A stretch of DNA of 37,948 nt from Bacteriovoracales bacterium (GCA_026713835.1 JAPONP010000203.1:1-37948); one strand, 5' to 3'. Positions 18,067-28,920 are shown, numbered from the stretch's first letter. Translations and numbers: made by a program. Notes: generated from the sequence alone by a model not told the origin.

Positions 18067-20231
18067 ATTTTTCCCACGAGGGACATCTCGATATCGAAAC
18101 ACTTCTCAAGAGGGTGAAGGCCTATTACCCCGATGCGGATTTCATTACCTTGAGAAAGGCCTATCAGTTGGCCGAAAAGGCCCATAGCGGTCAAAAGAGA
18201 AGTTCGGGGGAACCCTATATCATCCATCCTCTCAACGTGGCGGCCATTTTGATCAAGCTCAGAATGGACACGGACACCATCATTGCAGGTATCCTCCACG
18301 ACTCTGTAGAGGACTGCGACGTCAGCCCCCGGGATATCGAGGAGAAGGTCAACCCCACCGTGGCCCAATTGGTGGTGGGATTGACCAAGATCTCTAAAAT
18401 CAAATTCAAGACCCGCCAGGAACACCAAGTGGAAAATTTTAGAAGGATGGTGGTGGCCATGGCCAAGGATATCAGGGTCATCATCATCAAATTGGCCGAT
18501 CGAATGCATAATATGAGAACCCTCCAGTACGTCAACATGGAAAAACAGCAAAGGATTGCCAACGAGACCTTGGAAATATACGTTCCCTTGGCCTCCCGCT
18601 TGGGGATTCACTCGGTCAAGAGCGAACTGGAAGACCTTTGTCTAAGGTTTTCAAGACCTGAAACCTATTATCGTCTTGCGGAAAAAGTGGCCATGAAAAA
18701 GGAAGAGCGGGACGTCTATATCAAGGAAACCATCGAACTCGTTCAGGAAAAACTTTTGGAGTTTTCGGTCAAGGCCGAGGTGAGGGGAAGGCCCAAGCAT
18801 TTTTATTCCATCTATAAGAAGATGAGGAATCGGGGGGTGGACTTTGAACAGATTCAAGACCTTCTGGCCTTTAGGGTTTTGGTGGGCAATATCACGGAAT
18901 GTTATAAGGTTTTGGGGATCATCCACTCCTCCTTTAAGCCGATTCCGGGCCGCTTTAAAGATTATATCGCCATCCCCAAGGTCAATAACTATCAGGCCCT
19001 CCACACCACCGTCATAGGCCCTCGAGGCAATAGGATCGAAATTCAAATCCGAACCCAAGAGATGGAAGAGGTGGCCGAAACGGGAGTGGCCGCCCACTGG
19101 AAGTACAAAGAGGGGATTATGGGGGCCAAGCAAAAGCTCGATTGGGTTCAAGAGCTTTTGGATATTTCTGAACAATTTGGAAATGACGGACAATTTATGA
19201 ATGTGGTCAAAAGTGACCTGGATATCGGAGGGATCTTTATCTTTACCCCCGTAGGGGATGTGAAGGAGTTGCAACACGGCTCAACCCCTTTGGATTTTGC
19301 CTACTCGATCCATACGGAGGTGGGCCACCGCTGCGTAGGGGCCAAGGTTAATGGAAAGATCGTTCCTTTAAGATATAAACTCAAAAGCGGCGATATGGTG
19401 GAGGTCTTGACCTCCAAGACCCAAACCCCCTCAAAGGATTGGCTCAATTTGGTCAAGTCCTCCAAGGCCAAGGCCAAGATCAAACAATGGCTTCTCAAAG
19501 TGGAAAGGGAGAGAAGCCGGGAACTTGGAGAAAAAATTTTGGAAAAGGCCTTTCGGGTGTATGGAACATCCCTGGCCAAGGCCTTAAAGAAGGGTCTCGT
19601 GGATCAGGCCTTGAAACATTTTCGCTATTCCATCCCGGAAGAACTCTACGTCCATACGGGAGTCGGCAAATTGTCGGCCAAGGATGTGATCGATGCCATC
19701 CCGGAACTCATCCCCAAGGTGGAAGAGGAAAAGAGCCAGGAATTGGATAAGTTTTCGAGCCGTTTGACCTCCATGGCCCAAAAAACGTCCCGAAAAAACA
19801 ACGCCGTTATCGTGGATGGAATGGATGATCTCATGGTTCGCATGGGCAAGTGCTGCAACCCCATTCCCGGCGATATCATTAGCGGTCATATCACTCGTGG
19901 ACGAGGGATTACGGTTCACAGAGAGGATTGCCAACGGTTGGGACAAGCGGAAAGTACCCGCATCATCACCGTGAGTTGGAATTCCGAGTATTTTTTCAAG
20001 CATCCCGTAGGCATTAGGGTTATGACCAACGATCGTCCGGGAGTACTCTCCACCATCTCCAAGGCCATCAATGAAACCGGAATCAATATCCGCTCGGCCA
20101 TCGCCACCTCTCTTCCCGATGCCAAAGGATCGTTTATCTTTCAAATCGAGGTTCGAGATTATTCCGAATTTCTCAAGGCCATCTCGGCCATTGAAAGCGT
20201 TTCAGAGGTCATTTCCGTCAATAGGGTTTAG
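18054..20231 (+). CDS. spoT: Bifunctional (p)ppGpp synthetase/hydrolase (RelA/SpoT family)
   Basis: HD hydrolase ILHDSVED, synthetase RFKDYIAIPKVNNYQALHT (RXKD), TGS VFTPVGDVKELQHGSTPLDFAYSIHTEVGHRC, C-terminal ACT. Confidence 0.96.
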   Translation: MQKLDFSHEGHLDIETLLKRVKAYYPDADFITLRKAYQLAEKAHSGQKRSSGEPYIIHPLNVAAILIKLRMDTDTIIAGILHDSVEDCDVSPRDIEEKVNPTVAQLVVGLTKISKIKFKTRQEHQVENFRRMVVAMAKDIRVIIIKLADRMHNMRTLQYVNMEKQQRIANETLEIYVPLASRLGIHSVKSELEDLCLRFSRPETYYRLAEKVAMKKEERDVYIKETIELVQEKLLEFSVKAEVRGRPKHFYSIYKKMRNRGVDFEQIQDLLAFRVLVGNITECYKVLGIIHSSFKPIPGRFKDYIAIPKVNNYQALHTTVIGPRGNRIEIQIRTQEMEEVAETGVAAHWKYKEGIMGAKQKLDWVQELLDISEQFGNDGQFMNVVKSDLDIGGIFIFTPVGDVKELQHGSTPLDFAYSIHTEVGHRCVGAKVNGKIVPLRYKLKSGDMVEVLTSKTQTPSKDWLNLVKSSKAKAKIKQWLLKVERERSRELGEKILEKAFRVYGTSLAKALKKGLVDQALKHFRYSIPEELYVHTGVGKLSAKDVIDAIPELIPKVEEEKSQELDKFSSRLTSMAQKTSRKNNAVIVDGMDDLMVRMGKCCNPIPGDIISGHITRGRGITVHREDCQRLGQAESTRIITVSWNSEYFFKHPVGIRVMTNDRPGVLSTISKAINETGINIRSAIATSLPDAKGSFIFQIEVRDYSEFLKAISAIESVSEVISVNRV

Positions 20232-20245
20232 TAGTAAGGTAAGCT

Positions 20246-20656
20246 ATGGGATGGATTTTTCGCTTTACCCTTCTCTTTATAGGCTCTTTGTCCTTGGGGC
20301 TAGGCTTTCTAGGGGCCTTTCTTCCCCTCCTGCCCACGACCCCCTTCGTTTTGTTGGCGGCCTATTGTTTTTCAAAAACCCATCCCCGTTTTTATCGTTG
20401 GTTGCGCTCTCTTCCGGTGGTGGGGCCCTCCATTGAGGAGTGGAATGACCGCGGAATCATTAGGAGATCGGCCAAGGTCACGGCCACTTTCGCCCTCCTG
20501 TGCATTTCCCTCTTTCTTTGGTTTCGCCCCCTGATCCCCCTCTCCGTCAAGCTCACGGCCTACGGGGTCTTTATGGTCGTCATCACTTTTGTGGTATCGA
20601 GACCCGAGGGGTCTCTTGATCCCCGTCCCAAAGGAGTAAAAAGGCCAAGGCCTTGA
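20246..20656 (+). CDS. YbaN (DUF454) family membrane protein
   Basis: FLGAFLPLLPTTPFVLLAAYCFSKTHPRFYRWL. Confidence 0.88.
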   Translation: MGWIFRFTLLFIGSLSLGLGFLGAFLPLLPTTPFVLLAAYCFSKTHPRFYRWLRSLPVVGPSIEEWNDRGIIRRSAKVTATFALLCISLFLWFRPLIPLSVKLTAYGVFMVVITFVVSRPEGSLDPRPKGVKRPRP

Positions 20657-21260
20657 TGATTTTGGAGGTTTCCTTAAAGATGAGGCGGTAGGATCGCCAG
20701 GCCTTGAGGTCGCTTACGGTGCCTTGATAATGAAACTCCAGTGAATCTTTTGGGCGAGAGAGGGTTTCGGTGATTCGTTTGATTCGGTAGATATGATAGT
20801 CCGATGAAACCAGAAGAACCCTTTTTAACTCCTGATGATTTTTTAGAAATTGTAGGGTGGAGAGGACGTTTTCGACGGTGTTTCTTGCCAGGTAATCGAT
20901 TTCTATTTGGCGGGAGTCCACATGGGGGTCGTCATCTTTTCTCATGGCCCGGAGAAGATGATCCACGGTATTTCGGGCATAGACACCCGTGATAAAAATT
21001 TTAGACGTTTTAAATTTTTTGGACAGTTCGATGGCCAACGGGATTCTTCCCACATCTCCCGTAAAGACGACGATGAGATCGGGAGATTTTTGATAAAAGG
21101 CATCTTGGGCCGATTTCATTTCCTTTCGGCCGAAATAGAGGAGATAGAAGCTAAAGAGGACGTAGAAAACACCTAGGATGAGAAAGGAGTAAACGATATT
21201 GATAAAGTATCGCTTGTATCTCGTCTTTGACGTTTCAAAGATATATTTTTTGCCAAACAT
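20583..21260 (-). CDS. YdcF/ElyC-SanA (DUF218) family membrane-anchored protein
   Basis: N-terminal TM; VVFTGDVGRIPLAIEL, ARNTVENVLSTLQFLK, VLLVSSDYHIYRI. Confidence 0.85.
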   Translation of the reverse strand: MFGKKYIFETSKTRYKRYFINIVYSFLILGVFYVLFSFYLLYFGRKEMKSAQDAFYQKSPDLIVVFTGDVGRIPLAIELSKKFKTSKIFITGVYARNTVDHLLRAMRKDDDPHVDSRQIEIDYLARNTVENVLSTLQFLKNHQELKRVLLVSSDYHIYRIKRITETLSRPKDSLEFHYQGTVSDLKAWRSYRLIFKETSKIIKALAFLLLWDGDQETPRVSIPQK

Positions 21261-21275
21261 CTTTTTTCCAAATAT

Positions 21276-21674
21276 CTATTTTGTCGAGGCGATGACTTCG
21301 ATTTCGACTCGGGCCCCTTTGGGAAGGGCCGAAACCTCTACGCAAGACCTGGCCGGGAAGGGTGGGGAAAAATAGTTTTGGTAGGAGTCGTTAATCACCT
21401 CAAAGTCTTTTAAATTCGTGAGAAAAACCGTGGTTTTAATGATATGGCCGCGATCCAAACCGCAGGCCTTCAAGAGAGCATCGATATTGGTTAGAATTTG
21501 CCGGGTCTGTTCTTTGGTTCCTTCTCTCATTTGCCCGCTTTGGGGTTCGAGGCCTATTTGCCCGCTGAAATAGATCACGCCGTTATATTCCACCCCTTGG
21601 GAATAGGTGCCCACGGCGGCGGGGGCGTGGGAGGTGGAGATGATTTTTTGGGGGTCGTCCTTTGATCCTTTCAT
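21276..21674 (-). CDS. ridA: RidA family reactive enamine/imine deaminase
   Basis: STSHAPAAVGTYSQGVEYNGVIYFSGQIGL, RSCVEVSALPKGARVEIEVIA. Confidence 0.94.
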   Translation of the reverse strand: MKGSKDDPQKIISTSHAPAAVGTYSQGVEYNGVIYFSGQIGLEPQSGQMREGTKEQTRQILTNIDALLKACGLDRGHIIKTTVFLTNLKDFEVINDSYQNYFSPPFPARSCVEVSALPKGARVEIEVIASTK

Positions 21675-23974
21675 CGAGCGTGATCCTTTTTGAGATGGGT
21701 GAATCTTTGGGCCATAAAGGCCGTGAGAATGGTTTCATGGACGATTTGATCCACCGTGGACGTGCGCTGGACGATATTGATGGGGCTATTGAGGGGAATG
21801 ATGATGGGGCCGATCATATCGATATCTTCGCTCAATTGGCCGGCCAATTTATAGGCGATATTGGCCGCATTGAGATTGGGCATGATGAGGACATCGGCCG
21901 AGTCCTGGAGATCGGAAAAGGGAAAAAGACTCGTGATAAGCCTTGAGTCCACGGCCACGTCGGCCTGCAATTCTCCGTCGCACACGAGATAGGGGGCCAT
22001 CTCCTTGGTCAAGGAAGCGGCCTTGGCCATCTTCTTGGCATCCGGGTGGGGGCTTGAGCCGAAATTGGAAAAGCTCAAAAAGGCCACCTTGGGGTGCTTT
22101 CCCGTAAAGGAATGATAGGCCCCGGCCGTGTCGATGGCGATGTCGGCCAAGGCCTTGGCATCGGGATCGAATTGAAGGGTGCAATCGGCGATAAAATGGA
22201 GCTTATTTTTGGAAACCAAAATGATGATGCCTGCGGCCTTATGTCCTTGGTGGGTCCCCACGATCTCCATGACCGGGCGAAAGGACTCCGGGTAGGTATG
22301 GGCCGCTCCGGTGATCATACCGTCCACATGGGAGTTTTTGACCAACATGGCCCCAAAATAATTGCCTATCCCCATCACTTGCTGAGCGTGGGACAAACTC
22401 ACCCCCTTTCTCTGGCGAGAGCTGTAGTAGAGGTGGGTGAAATCCTTTCTTCTGGGATCTTTTTCCGGGTGGATGATCTCCACGTCGTGGAGGTGGTAGA
22501 GGTGGTGGTTTTCGATCTTGGGATAGATTTTGGCCGGATCGCCGATCAAGATGGGGCAGACGGGGCTTTCGTCTTTAATCCTATTGACGGCGTAGAGAAT
22601 TCGAATATCCTCCCCTTCCGCAAAGGCGATGCGGGGAGGGGACGTGATGTCGATGCGATCCCTGAGCGACTTGATAAAGGCCTGGCCGCTCCCAAGCCGT
22701 GCTTCGAGCTCCAGGGCATAGGCCTCGAAATCCGTGATGGGATGGCGGGCCACGCCGGAACTCACGGCGGCCTTGGCCACGGCCGGGGCCACGCGGGTAA
22801 GAACCCGATGGTCAAAAGGCTTGGGAATGAGATATTGGGGGCCAAAGGAAAAATCCTTATTGTCATAGGCCCTTTTCACTTCGTCCGGAACCTCCTCTTT
22901 GGCCAAATCGGCCAAGGCCTTCACGGCGGCCAATTTCATCTCTTCGTTGATCTTCTTGGCCCTCACGTCCAAGGCCCCCCGAAAGATAAAGGGAAACCCC
23001 AAGACGTTGTTGACCTGGTTGGGATAATCGCTTCTTCCCGTGGCCATGATGGCGTCCTTTCTCACCTTGGCCACCTCTTCCGGGGTGATCTCGGGATCGG
23101 GATTGGCCATGGCGAAGATGATGGGTTTCTTGCCCATAGAGGCCACCATCTCCTTGGATAAGAGGCCTTTGACCGAAAGCCCGATAAAGGCATCGGCCTT
23201 CTTGATGGCCTCCGCAAGGCTTCGATGCTCGGTCTTGGCGGCAAATTCGTCTTTGTATTTATTCATCCCGGAGGTTCGTCCCTCGTAGAGGACTCCTTTG
23301 GAATCGCACATGATGAGATTGTCTTTCTTGGCCCCCATTTGGATGAAGAGCTTGGCACAGGCCATGGAAGCGGCCCCGGCCCCGGAAAAGACGATTTTGA
23401 CCTTATGGATCTTTTTTTTCACCACCTCCAAAGCGTTGATAAAGGCCGCTGCGGCGATGATGGCCGTTCCGTGTTGGTCGTCGTGAAAGACCGGAATGTC
23501 CATTTGTTCCACCAAGGCCTTTTCGATTTCAAAACAATCCGGGGCCTTGATGTCTTCCAAGTTGATTCCCCCAAAGGTGGGCCCCAAGGCCTTGATGATT
23601 CGGATCATTCCCTCCACATCGGGTTCGTCGAGTTCGATATCGAAGACATCGATGTCCGCAAATTTTTTAAACAAAACCCCCTTGCCCTCCATCACCGGCT
23701 TGCTGGCCAAAGGCCCGATCTTTCCAAGACCCAAAACCGCCGTTCCATTGGTGATGACTCCCACCAAATTGCCTTTGGCCGTGTAGCGAAAGACATCGTC
23801 CTCTCTTTTGGCGATCTCCAAGCAAGGAATGGCCACTCCGGGAGAATAGGCCAAGGAGAGTTGGGAGGAGGTGAGGGTGGGCTTGGTGGCCCTGATCTCG
23901 ATTTTTCCGGGCCTTCCTTCTGCGTGGTAGTTGAGGGCCTTTCTGTCTTTGGGGGAGCGTGTATCTTTGGTCAT
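21671..23974 (-). CDS. maeB: NADP-dependent malic enzyme with C-terminal phosphotransacetylase domain
   Basis: [47 protein letters not shown]-terminal PTA-like half. Confidence 0.95.
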   Translation of the reverse strand: MTKDTRSPKDRKALNYHAEGRPGKIEIRATKPTLTSSQLSLAYSPGVAIPCLEIAKREDDVFRYTAKGNLVGVITNGTAVLGLGKIGPLASKPVMEGKGVLFKKFADIDVFDIELDEPDVEGMIRIIKALGPTFGGINLEDIKAPDCFEIEKALVEQMDIPVFHDDQHGTAIIAAAAFINALEVVKKKIHKVKIVFSGAGAASMACAKLFIQMGAKKDNLIMCDSKGVLYEGRTSGMNKYKDEFAAKTEHRSLAEAIKKADAFIGLSVKGLLSKEMVASMGKKPIIFAMANPDPEITPEEVAKVRKDAIMATGRSDYPNQVNNVLGFPFIFRGALDVRAKKINEEMKLAAVKALADLAKEEVPDEVKRAYDNKDFSFGPQYLIPKPFDHRVLTRVAPAVAKAAVSSGVARHPITDFEAYALELEARLGSGQAFIKSLRDRIDITSPPRIAFAEGEDIRILYAVNRIKDESPVCPILIGDPAKIYPKIENHHLYHLHDVEIIHPEKDPRRKDFTHLYYSSRQRKGVSLSHAQQVMGIGNYFGAMLVKNSHVDGMITGAAHTYPESFRPVMEIVGTHQGHKAAGIIILVSKNKLHFIADCTLQFDPDAKALADIAIDTAGAYHSFTGKHPKVAFLSFSNFGSSPHPDAKKMAKAASLTKEMAPYLVCDGELQADVAVDSRLITSLFPFSDLQDSADVLIMPNLNAANIAYKLAGQLSEDIDMIGPIIIPLNSPINIVQRTSTVDQIVHETILTAFMAQRFTHLKKDHAR

Positions 23975-24138
23975 AGTTGGCCTGCCCTCCCGTTTTTCCC
24001 GGAGATACGAGTGGTTACATTTCCCATTATGATCTTTTCTTTTTTGTAGGGGAAGGGGGAAAAAATGAAAAGGGGCATTTGGACTTAACGCAACACATGT
24101 TTACAGCTGTAGAAATGGGGATAAAACTTTAAGATCGT

Positions 24139-25581
24139 ATGAGAATAGCTCTATTTTTCCTTTTGCTCCTCATCATTCCACTGAAGCCAAGCTTGGCCGA
24201 TTACTTTTTTGAATCCTCTGCCCCCAACGAGGTGCAGATTCTCCATCGGGGGGCGGCCGCTTTGGAAAAGAGACTTCGGATGATCGAGAGGGCCCAAAGG
24301 GAAATCGCCCTTGAGCATTTTTCCATGGCCCAAGATTTTTCGTCGAAGGTCTTGATGAATGTCCTGCTCAAAAAGGCCCAAGAGGGGGTTTCCGTTCGCC
24401 TCCTATTGGACGGGGATTTTTTGGAAAAGAGCTTGAGTCAGGGCCACGCCCATTTGCTTCGCAAGCGAGGGGTGGAACTGCGCTACTACAACCCCTTGTC
24501 CTCTTTCCGGGGCATCTTTCGCAGCGGTCATCGAAGCCATCGCAAGCTTTTGGTGGTTGACGCAGAGGAGATGATAACGGGAGGAAGGGATATTTCCGAT
24601 GCCCATTTTGAGCTAGACCCTCGTTCCAATTTTATAGATCGAGACATTTGGGTGAGATCCCCCGAAGTGGCCCGGGCCGCCTTGAAAACCTTTGAGGCCT
24701 ACTGGGATTCCACCATCACCCGAGCGCCCCGTCCCCTTCACATTCCCCCGGAGGATAGGATGCTCGGGAACCCCAATTATCGAAAATACGTTTTCGATCT
24801 AAGGGAAATGATCCGCAAGGCCCGTGACTTTCTCACCTTGAGCGATGGGGAAAAGGAAACCCTGGAGGATTTGAGAGAGTTTGCGGGGGAGCAATTGGAA
24901 AGAGAGTCCCTTAGGGGGTCTTGCGAAAAGATCACCTTTGCCACGGATGCGCCCTTAGACGGTCCCGTCAGGCCTCGCGAGGTCTTTAAATTGCTCTATA
25001 AAAATATCGTGAGTGGGCAAAACCGCCTCTATGTGGAGATGGCCCGGGTGGCGGTCAAAGGGGCCAAAAAGGATGAGGTTCATAGGGTTTTGGAAAAGTC
25101 CGTGCGAAGGGAGATGGGGGCCTTGATTTTGGCCAATGACTTTTATCCCACCTCTGCCCGCCTTTACGACAAGGCCCTTGAAAAAGTGACGGACAAGATG
25201 GCAAGGGATTGGCTGCGAGCGAAACCGAATACGTTTATCTACAGTGGGGACTCCCCCTATGAGGATTTCTTCTTTCAAGAGACCGGCTCGTCTCGTTTTT
25301 CTTTCAATGCACGAACCGTCGTCTTTGACAACCACAGCTTTTTGATCGGAAACTACGATATGGATTCCCGCACCTCTCTTTCCAGGGATTCCGAGATAGG
25401 GATCTTGTGCCACGATGAGGAGTTGGCCCAAGGTGTTTTGGAGGATATGGAAACCCGTCGGAAAAATTCATTTTCTTTAGAAGACCGCAAGGGCAAGCGT
25501 CCCCTTTTAAAACGTATCCTCTACCCCATCCTCTATCTTCCGGCGTTCCTCCTCGACTCTCTCGTAGGCTCTTTTTTTTAA
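24139..25581 (+). CDS. Phospholipase D-like / cardiolipin synthase-like exported protein
   Basis: Signal peptide; HRKLLVVDAEEMITGGRDI (HKD 1); NARTVVFDNHSFLIGNYDMDSRTS (degenerate HKD 2). Confidence 0.88.
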   Translation: MRIALFFLLLLIIPLKPSLADYFFESSAPNEVQILHRGAAALEKRLRMIERAQREIALEHFSMAQDFSSKVLMNVLLKKAQEGVSVRLLLDGDFLEKSLSQGHAHLLRKRGVELRYYNPLSSFRGIFRSGHRSHRKLLVVDAEEMITGGRDISDAHFELDPRSNFIDRDIWVRSPEVARAALKTFEAYWDSTITRAPRPLHIPPEDRMLGNPNYRKYVFDLREMIRKARDFLTLSDGEKETLEDLREFAGEQLERESLRGSCEKITFATDAPLDGPVRPREVFKLLYKNIVSGQNRLYVEMARVAVKGAKKDEVHRVLEKSVRREMGALILANDFYPTSARLYDKALEKVTDKMARDWLRAKPNTFIYSGDSPYEDFFFQETGSSRFSFNARTVVFDNHSFLIGNYDMDSRTSLSRDSEIGILCHDEELAQGVLEDMETRRKNSFSLEDRKGKRPLLKRILYPILYLPAFLLDSLVGSFF

Positions 25582-25596
25582 GGGAGTGGAATCACC

Positions 25597-27063
25597 CTAG
25601 GCCTTTTTCCCGGAGAGGAAAAAAGAGGCGGCGATCCCAAAAAGGGTGAAGAGCGAACCCACATACAATTCGTCGAGATTTTGCCAAGGGCCTTCCAGAG
25701 GGAAGAGACGCCACCAGGTGGTCCCCAGGATTCCGAGAGTACAGGAGAGGAAAAATGCCCTATCGGAAAGACGCCCCGGAAAAAGATGCCCCACCACCAC
25801 GGGAAGGAGCAGGCAGGAGGCGCTGTAGGAGCCCAAGGTTTTCCAAACATTTTTGATATGCCCGTCGAAAAGAAGGCCTAGGCCACAGGCCAGGACGGCC
25901 GTTCCCACAATGCCTACGGGATAGAGAGAGGGGCGGCGCCATCTTTTGGGTACCAAATCATAGGTGAGGGAACTTCCCGCAATGAAGAAATAGGAGTCCA
26001 TGGTGGAGAGGATGGTGGCCAAAAGACCCGCAAGGAAAAATCCCCTAAGACCGTCGGGAAGGATTTGGAGGGCGTAGATGAGGTAGGCCCGGTCCGGCTG
26101 GGCGTTGGGGATGGAGGCCTTGGCGTACATGGCCCCAAAGGTGGTGGACAGATCGAAGAGAAGCCAGATCAACGTGCTGATGAAAATTCCCCTCTTGGCC
26201 ACCCGAGAGGAACTTGCGGCCAGGGAGCGTTGGTAGAAATTGGGGTCCACCAAGGTGGAAAGGGCGATGAGCCCCCAGGCCAACACACTCCCCAGGGATT
26301 CTCCTCCGGTGAAACTGAAGTGGAGCGGGGGCAGGTGGGAGCGAAGGTAATCCAGACCCCCAAAGGTGGAGACGGAGAGGAGGGCCACCAAGAAGACGGC
26401 CGAACACATGACAAAAAATTGAATGAGATCGCTATAGACGACGGAGCGAAGCCCGCCGTACATGGAATAGGCTGCGACAAAACCGGTCCCCAAGATCATG
26501 GCCTTGGGGAAGGAGAGGTGGTGAAAGATCATCTGCAAAAAAATGCCCAAGGCGATGGCGTAGGTCACGGGAACCACGTTTAAGAAATTGAACAAGGCCG
26601 CTAGCTTTCTCGACGAGGGCCCAAACATCTCTCCTACGAGATCGGCCAAGGTGGCCGCTTTACGGGCCCGAACCTTATCCACGAGCCAGAGGGCGAAGAG
26701 GATATAGGTGAGGTACCAAAACACCCCCTGGGTGATGAAATTGTAAAGGCCTTGTTCAAAGGCGATGGCCGTGACCCCAAAGATCCCCCCGTACCAGGTG
26801 GCCACCAGGGTGGCCACGAACATGGGAAGTGTTAGGCGGCGTCCCATGAGCAGCAACTCCAAAAATCCCTCTTCCCCGTCCCCCGAGGGGCGAGGCTTTT
26901 TGACGAGATGCCCGTAGGCGATGGAGAGCAGGGTCAAAAGGAGGATGCCGGAAAAGACGATCCAGTCCAAATCCGTGAGGGCCCACGAAACGACGATATG
27001 TGAGTTCATAGGGTTCCCATACCATCCTTGAGCGGGTTTGTGTGGGGTGATGTGTTGAAGCAT
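25597..27063 (-). CDS. Sodium:solute symporter family transporter
   Basis: Many TM segments; LVATWYGGIFGVTAIAFEQGL, YSMYGGLRSVVYSDLIQF, ILSTMDSYFFIAGSSLTYDL. Confidence 0.88.
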   Translation of the reverse strand: MLQHITPHKPAQGWYGNPMNSHIVVSWALTDLDWIVFSGILLLTLLSIAYGHLVKKPRPSGDGEEGFLELLLMGRRLTLPMFVATLVATWYGGIFGVTAIAFEQGLYNFITQGVFWYLTYILFALWLVDKVRARKAATLADLVGEMFGPSSRKLAALFNFLNVVPVTYAIALGIFLQMIFHHLSFPKAMILGTGFVAAYSMYGGLRSVVYSDLIQFFVMCSAVFLVALLSVSTFGGLDYLRSHLPPLHFSFTGGESLGSVLAWGLIALSTLVDPNFYQRSLAASSSRVAKRGIFISTLIWLLFDLSTTFGAMYAKASIPNAQPDRAYLIYALQILPDGLRGFFLAGLLATILSTMDSYFFIAGSSLTYDLVPKRWRRPSLYPVGIVGTAVLACGLGLLFDGHIKNVWKTLGSYSASCLLLPVVVGHLFPGRLSDRAFFLSCTLGILGTTWWRLFPLEGPWQNLDELYVGSLFTLFGIAASFFLSGKKA

Positions 27064-27099
27064 TTGTCAAAATCTTGCGATGGCGTTAATTTTGTTCCC

Positions 27100-28920
27100 A
27101 TGCCAAAAACCCCCCAAAGAGATGTGGACTCCCCTCTCTATAAAATTCGCCACAGCTTGGCCCACGTCATGGCCCAGGCCGTTTTGCAGATAAGGCCCGG
27201 CTCAAAGCTGGGCTTCGGCCCGCCCGTGGATGACGGCTTCTACTACGACTTCATCCTGAGTTCTCCCATCACCGAAGAGGATTTCAAGGATATCGAAAAG
27301 AGAATGAAAAAGATTTTGGCCCAAAACCAAACCTTTTCCTATCGAGACTTCCCCTTGGAAAAGGCCTTGGAGCATATCGAGCAGATGGGCGAACCCTATA
27401 AGGCCCAGTATGCCGGGGAATTGGCCAAGAGGGAGGGGATAGAGTCCATCCGCTTTTATCAAAACGGCCCCTTTGAGGATATGTGCGAGGGCCCTCACGT
27501 AGAAAACTCCAAGGAGATCCCCAAGGATTGCTTTAAGATCCACTCCGTGGCCGGGGCCTATTGGCGAGGGGATCATCGCCATGTGATGATGACCCGTCTT
27601 TACGCTTGGGCCTTTGAAAGTCGGGCCGACCTCAAGGCCTATATGGACAAAAGGGAAGAGGCCCTCAAAAGGGATCACAAAAAGCTGGGCAAGGACTTAG
27701 ACATCTTCCATATCGACGAGACCGTGGGCAAGGGGCTTCCCCTGTGGCTTCCCAACGGAACCGTGATTCGGGATCAATTGGAAGCGTTTATGAAGGAATT
27801 GGAATTTGCGGACGGCTACCGAAGGGTGGCCACACCCCATATCACCAAAGGGGATCTCTACTATCAAACGGGCCATCTTCCCTATTACAAGGACGCCATT
27901 TTCCCTCCCATGGAACTTATGCGGGAATCCGAATCCGGGGAGCGAATCAAGGAGTCCTATTATTTAAGACCCATGAATTGCCCCCATCACCACAAAATCT
28001 TTTCGTCCCGTCCGAGAAGTTACCGGGAACTTCCCCTGAGATTGGCCGAATACGGTCACGTCTATCGTTATGAGGAGAGTGGGGCCGTGAGCGGGCTTTT
28101 AAGGGTGAGGGGAATGTGCATGAACGATGCCCATATCTATTGCACCAAAGAACAGGTCAAAGATGAGTTTCTGGGAGTCATGCGGATGCACCAAACCCTC
28201 TACGATACCCTGGGGCTCAAGGATTATTATATGCGTTTTTCCACCTGGGATCCGGAAGATAGCAAGGGAAAGGACAAATACATGGACGACCCGGAAGGTT
28301 GGGAGACGGCCCAAAACTTGGTTCGTGAGGCCATGGAGGAATCGGGGCTTCCCTTTGAGGAGCAAAGAGGGGAAGCCGCCTTCTATGGGCCCAAAATCGA
28401 CTTTCAATACCAAACCGTCACCGGACGGGAGGAGACGATTTCCACCAATCAACTGGACTTTGGAGTGGCGGCCAAAGTGGGTCTCGTCTATAAGGCTGCG
28501 AGCGGTGAGGAGGGCCACCCCTATATCATCCATCGCGCTCCGGCCGGAACCCACGAGAGGTTCGTGGCCTTTCTCATCGAACACTTCGGCGGGGCCTTTC
28601 CCCTGTGGTTGGCCCCGGTTCAGGTCAAAATCATTTGCGTAGCCGATAAGTACGAAGAATACGGACGAAAACTCTTGGATGAGATGAGGGCCTGGTTTAT
28701 CAGGGTCGAACTCGACACCACCGAGGCCTCCTTTAACAAAAAAATAAGATTGAATATCAAAAGAAAGATCCCCTGTCTTCTCATCCTAGGGGAGCGGGAG
28801 ATGGAGAAAAAGGAGGTGAGTTTGAGACGATACGGCTCCAAGGATCAAACCTCTCTTTCCTTTTCAACGTTTTTGGATCTCGTCTCGGAAGAGATACGCA
28901 CGAGGGCGTTGGCCCCATGA
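27100..28920 (+). CDS. thrS: Threonine--tRNA ligase, short form without N-terminal TGS domain
   Basis: ORF 27028..28920, likely ATG at 27100. RHSLAHVMAQAV, RPMNCPHHHKIF, YGPKIDFQ, HRAPAGTHERFVAFLIEH. Confidence 0.95.
   Translation: MPKTPQRDVDSPLYKIRHSLAHVMAQAVLQIRPGSKLGFGPPVDDGFYYDFILSSPITEEDFKDIEKRMKKILAQNQTFSYRDFPLEKALEHIEQMGEPYKAQYAGELAKREGIESIRFYQNGPFEDMCEGPHVENSKEIPKDCFKIHSVAGAYWRGDHRHVMMTRLYAWAFESRADLKAYMDKREEALKRDHKKLGKDLDIFHIDETVGKGLPLWLPNGTVIRDQLEAFMKELEFADGYRRVATPHITKGDLYYQTGHLPYYKDAIFPPMELMRESESGERIKESYYLRPMNCPHHHKIFSSRPRSYRELPLRLAEYGHVYRYEESGAVSGLLRVRGMCMNDAHIYCTKEQVKDEFLGVMRMHQTLYDTLGLKDYYMRFSTWDPEDSKGKDKYMDDPEGWETAQNLVREAMEESGLPFEEQRGEAAFYGPKIDFQYQTVTGREETISTNQLDFGVAAKVGLVYKAASGEEGHPYIIHRAPAGTHERFVAFLIEHFGGAFPLWLAPVQVKIICVADKYEEYGRKLLDEMRAWFIRVELDTTEASFNKKIRLNIKRKIPCLLILGEREMEKKEVSLRRYGSKDQTSLSFSTFLDLVSEEIRTRALAP

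Noticed and set aside
22094-23161. 355-aa plus-strand ORF opposite the malic enzyme
   Set aside because: Antisense shadow ORF; low-complexity G/D/H-rich translation, no family, and the opposite strand carries a clear malic enzyme.
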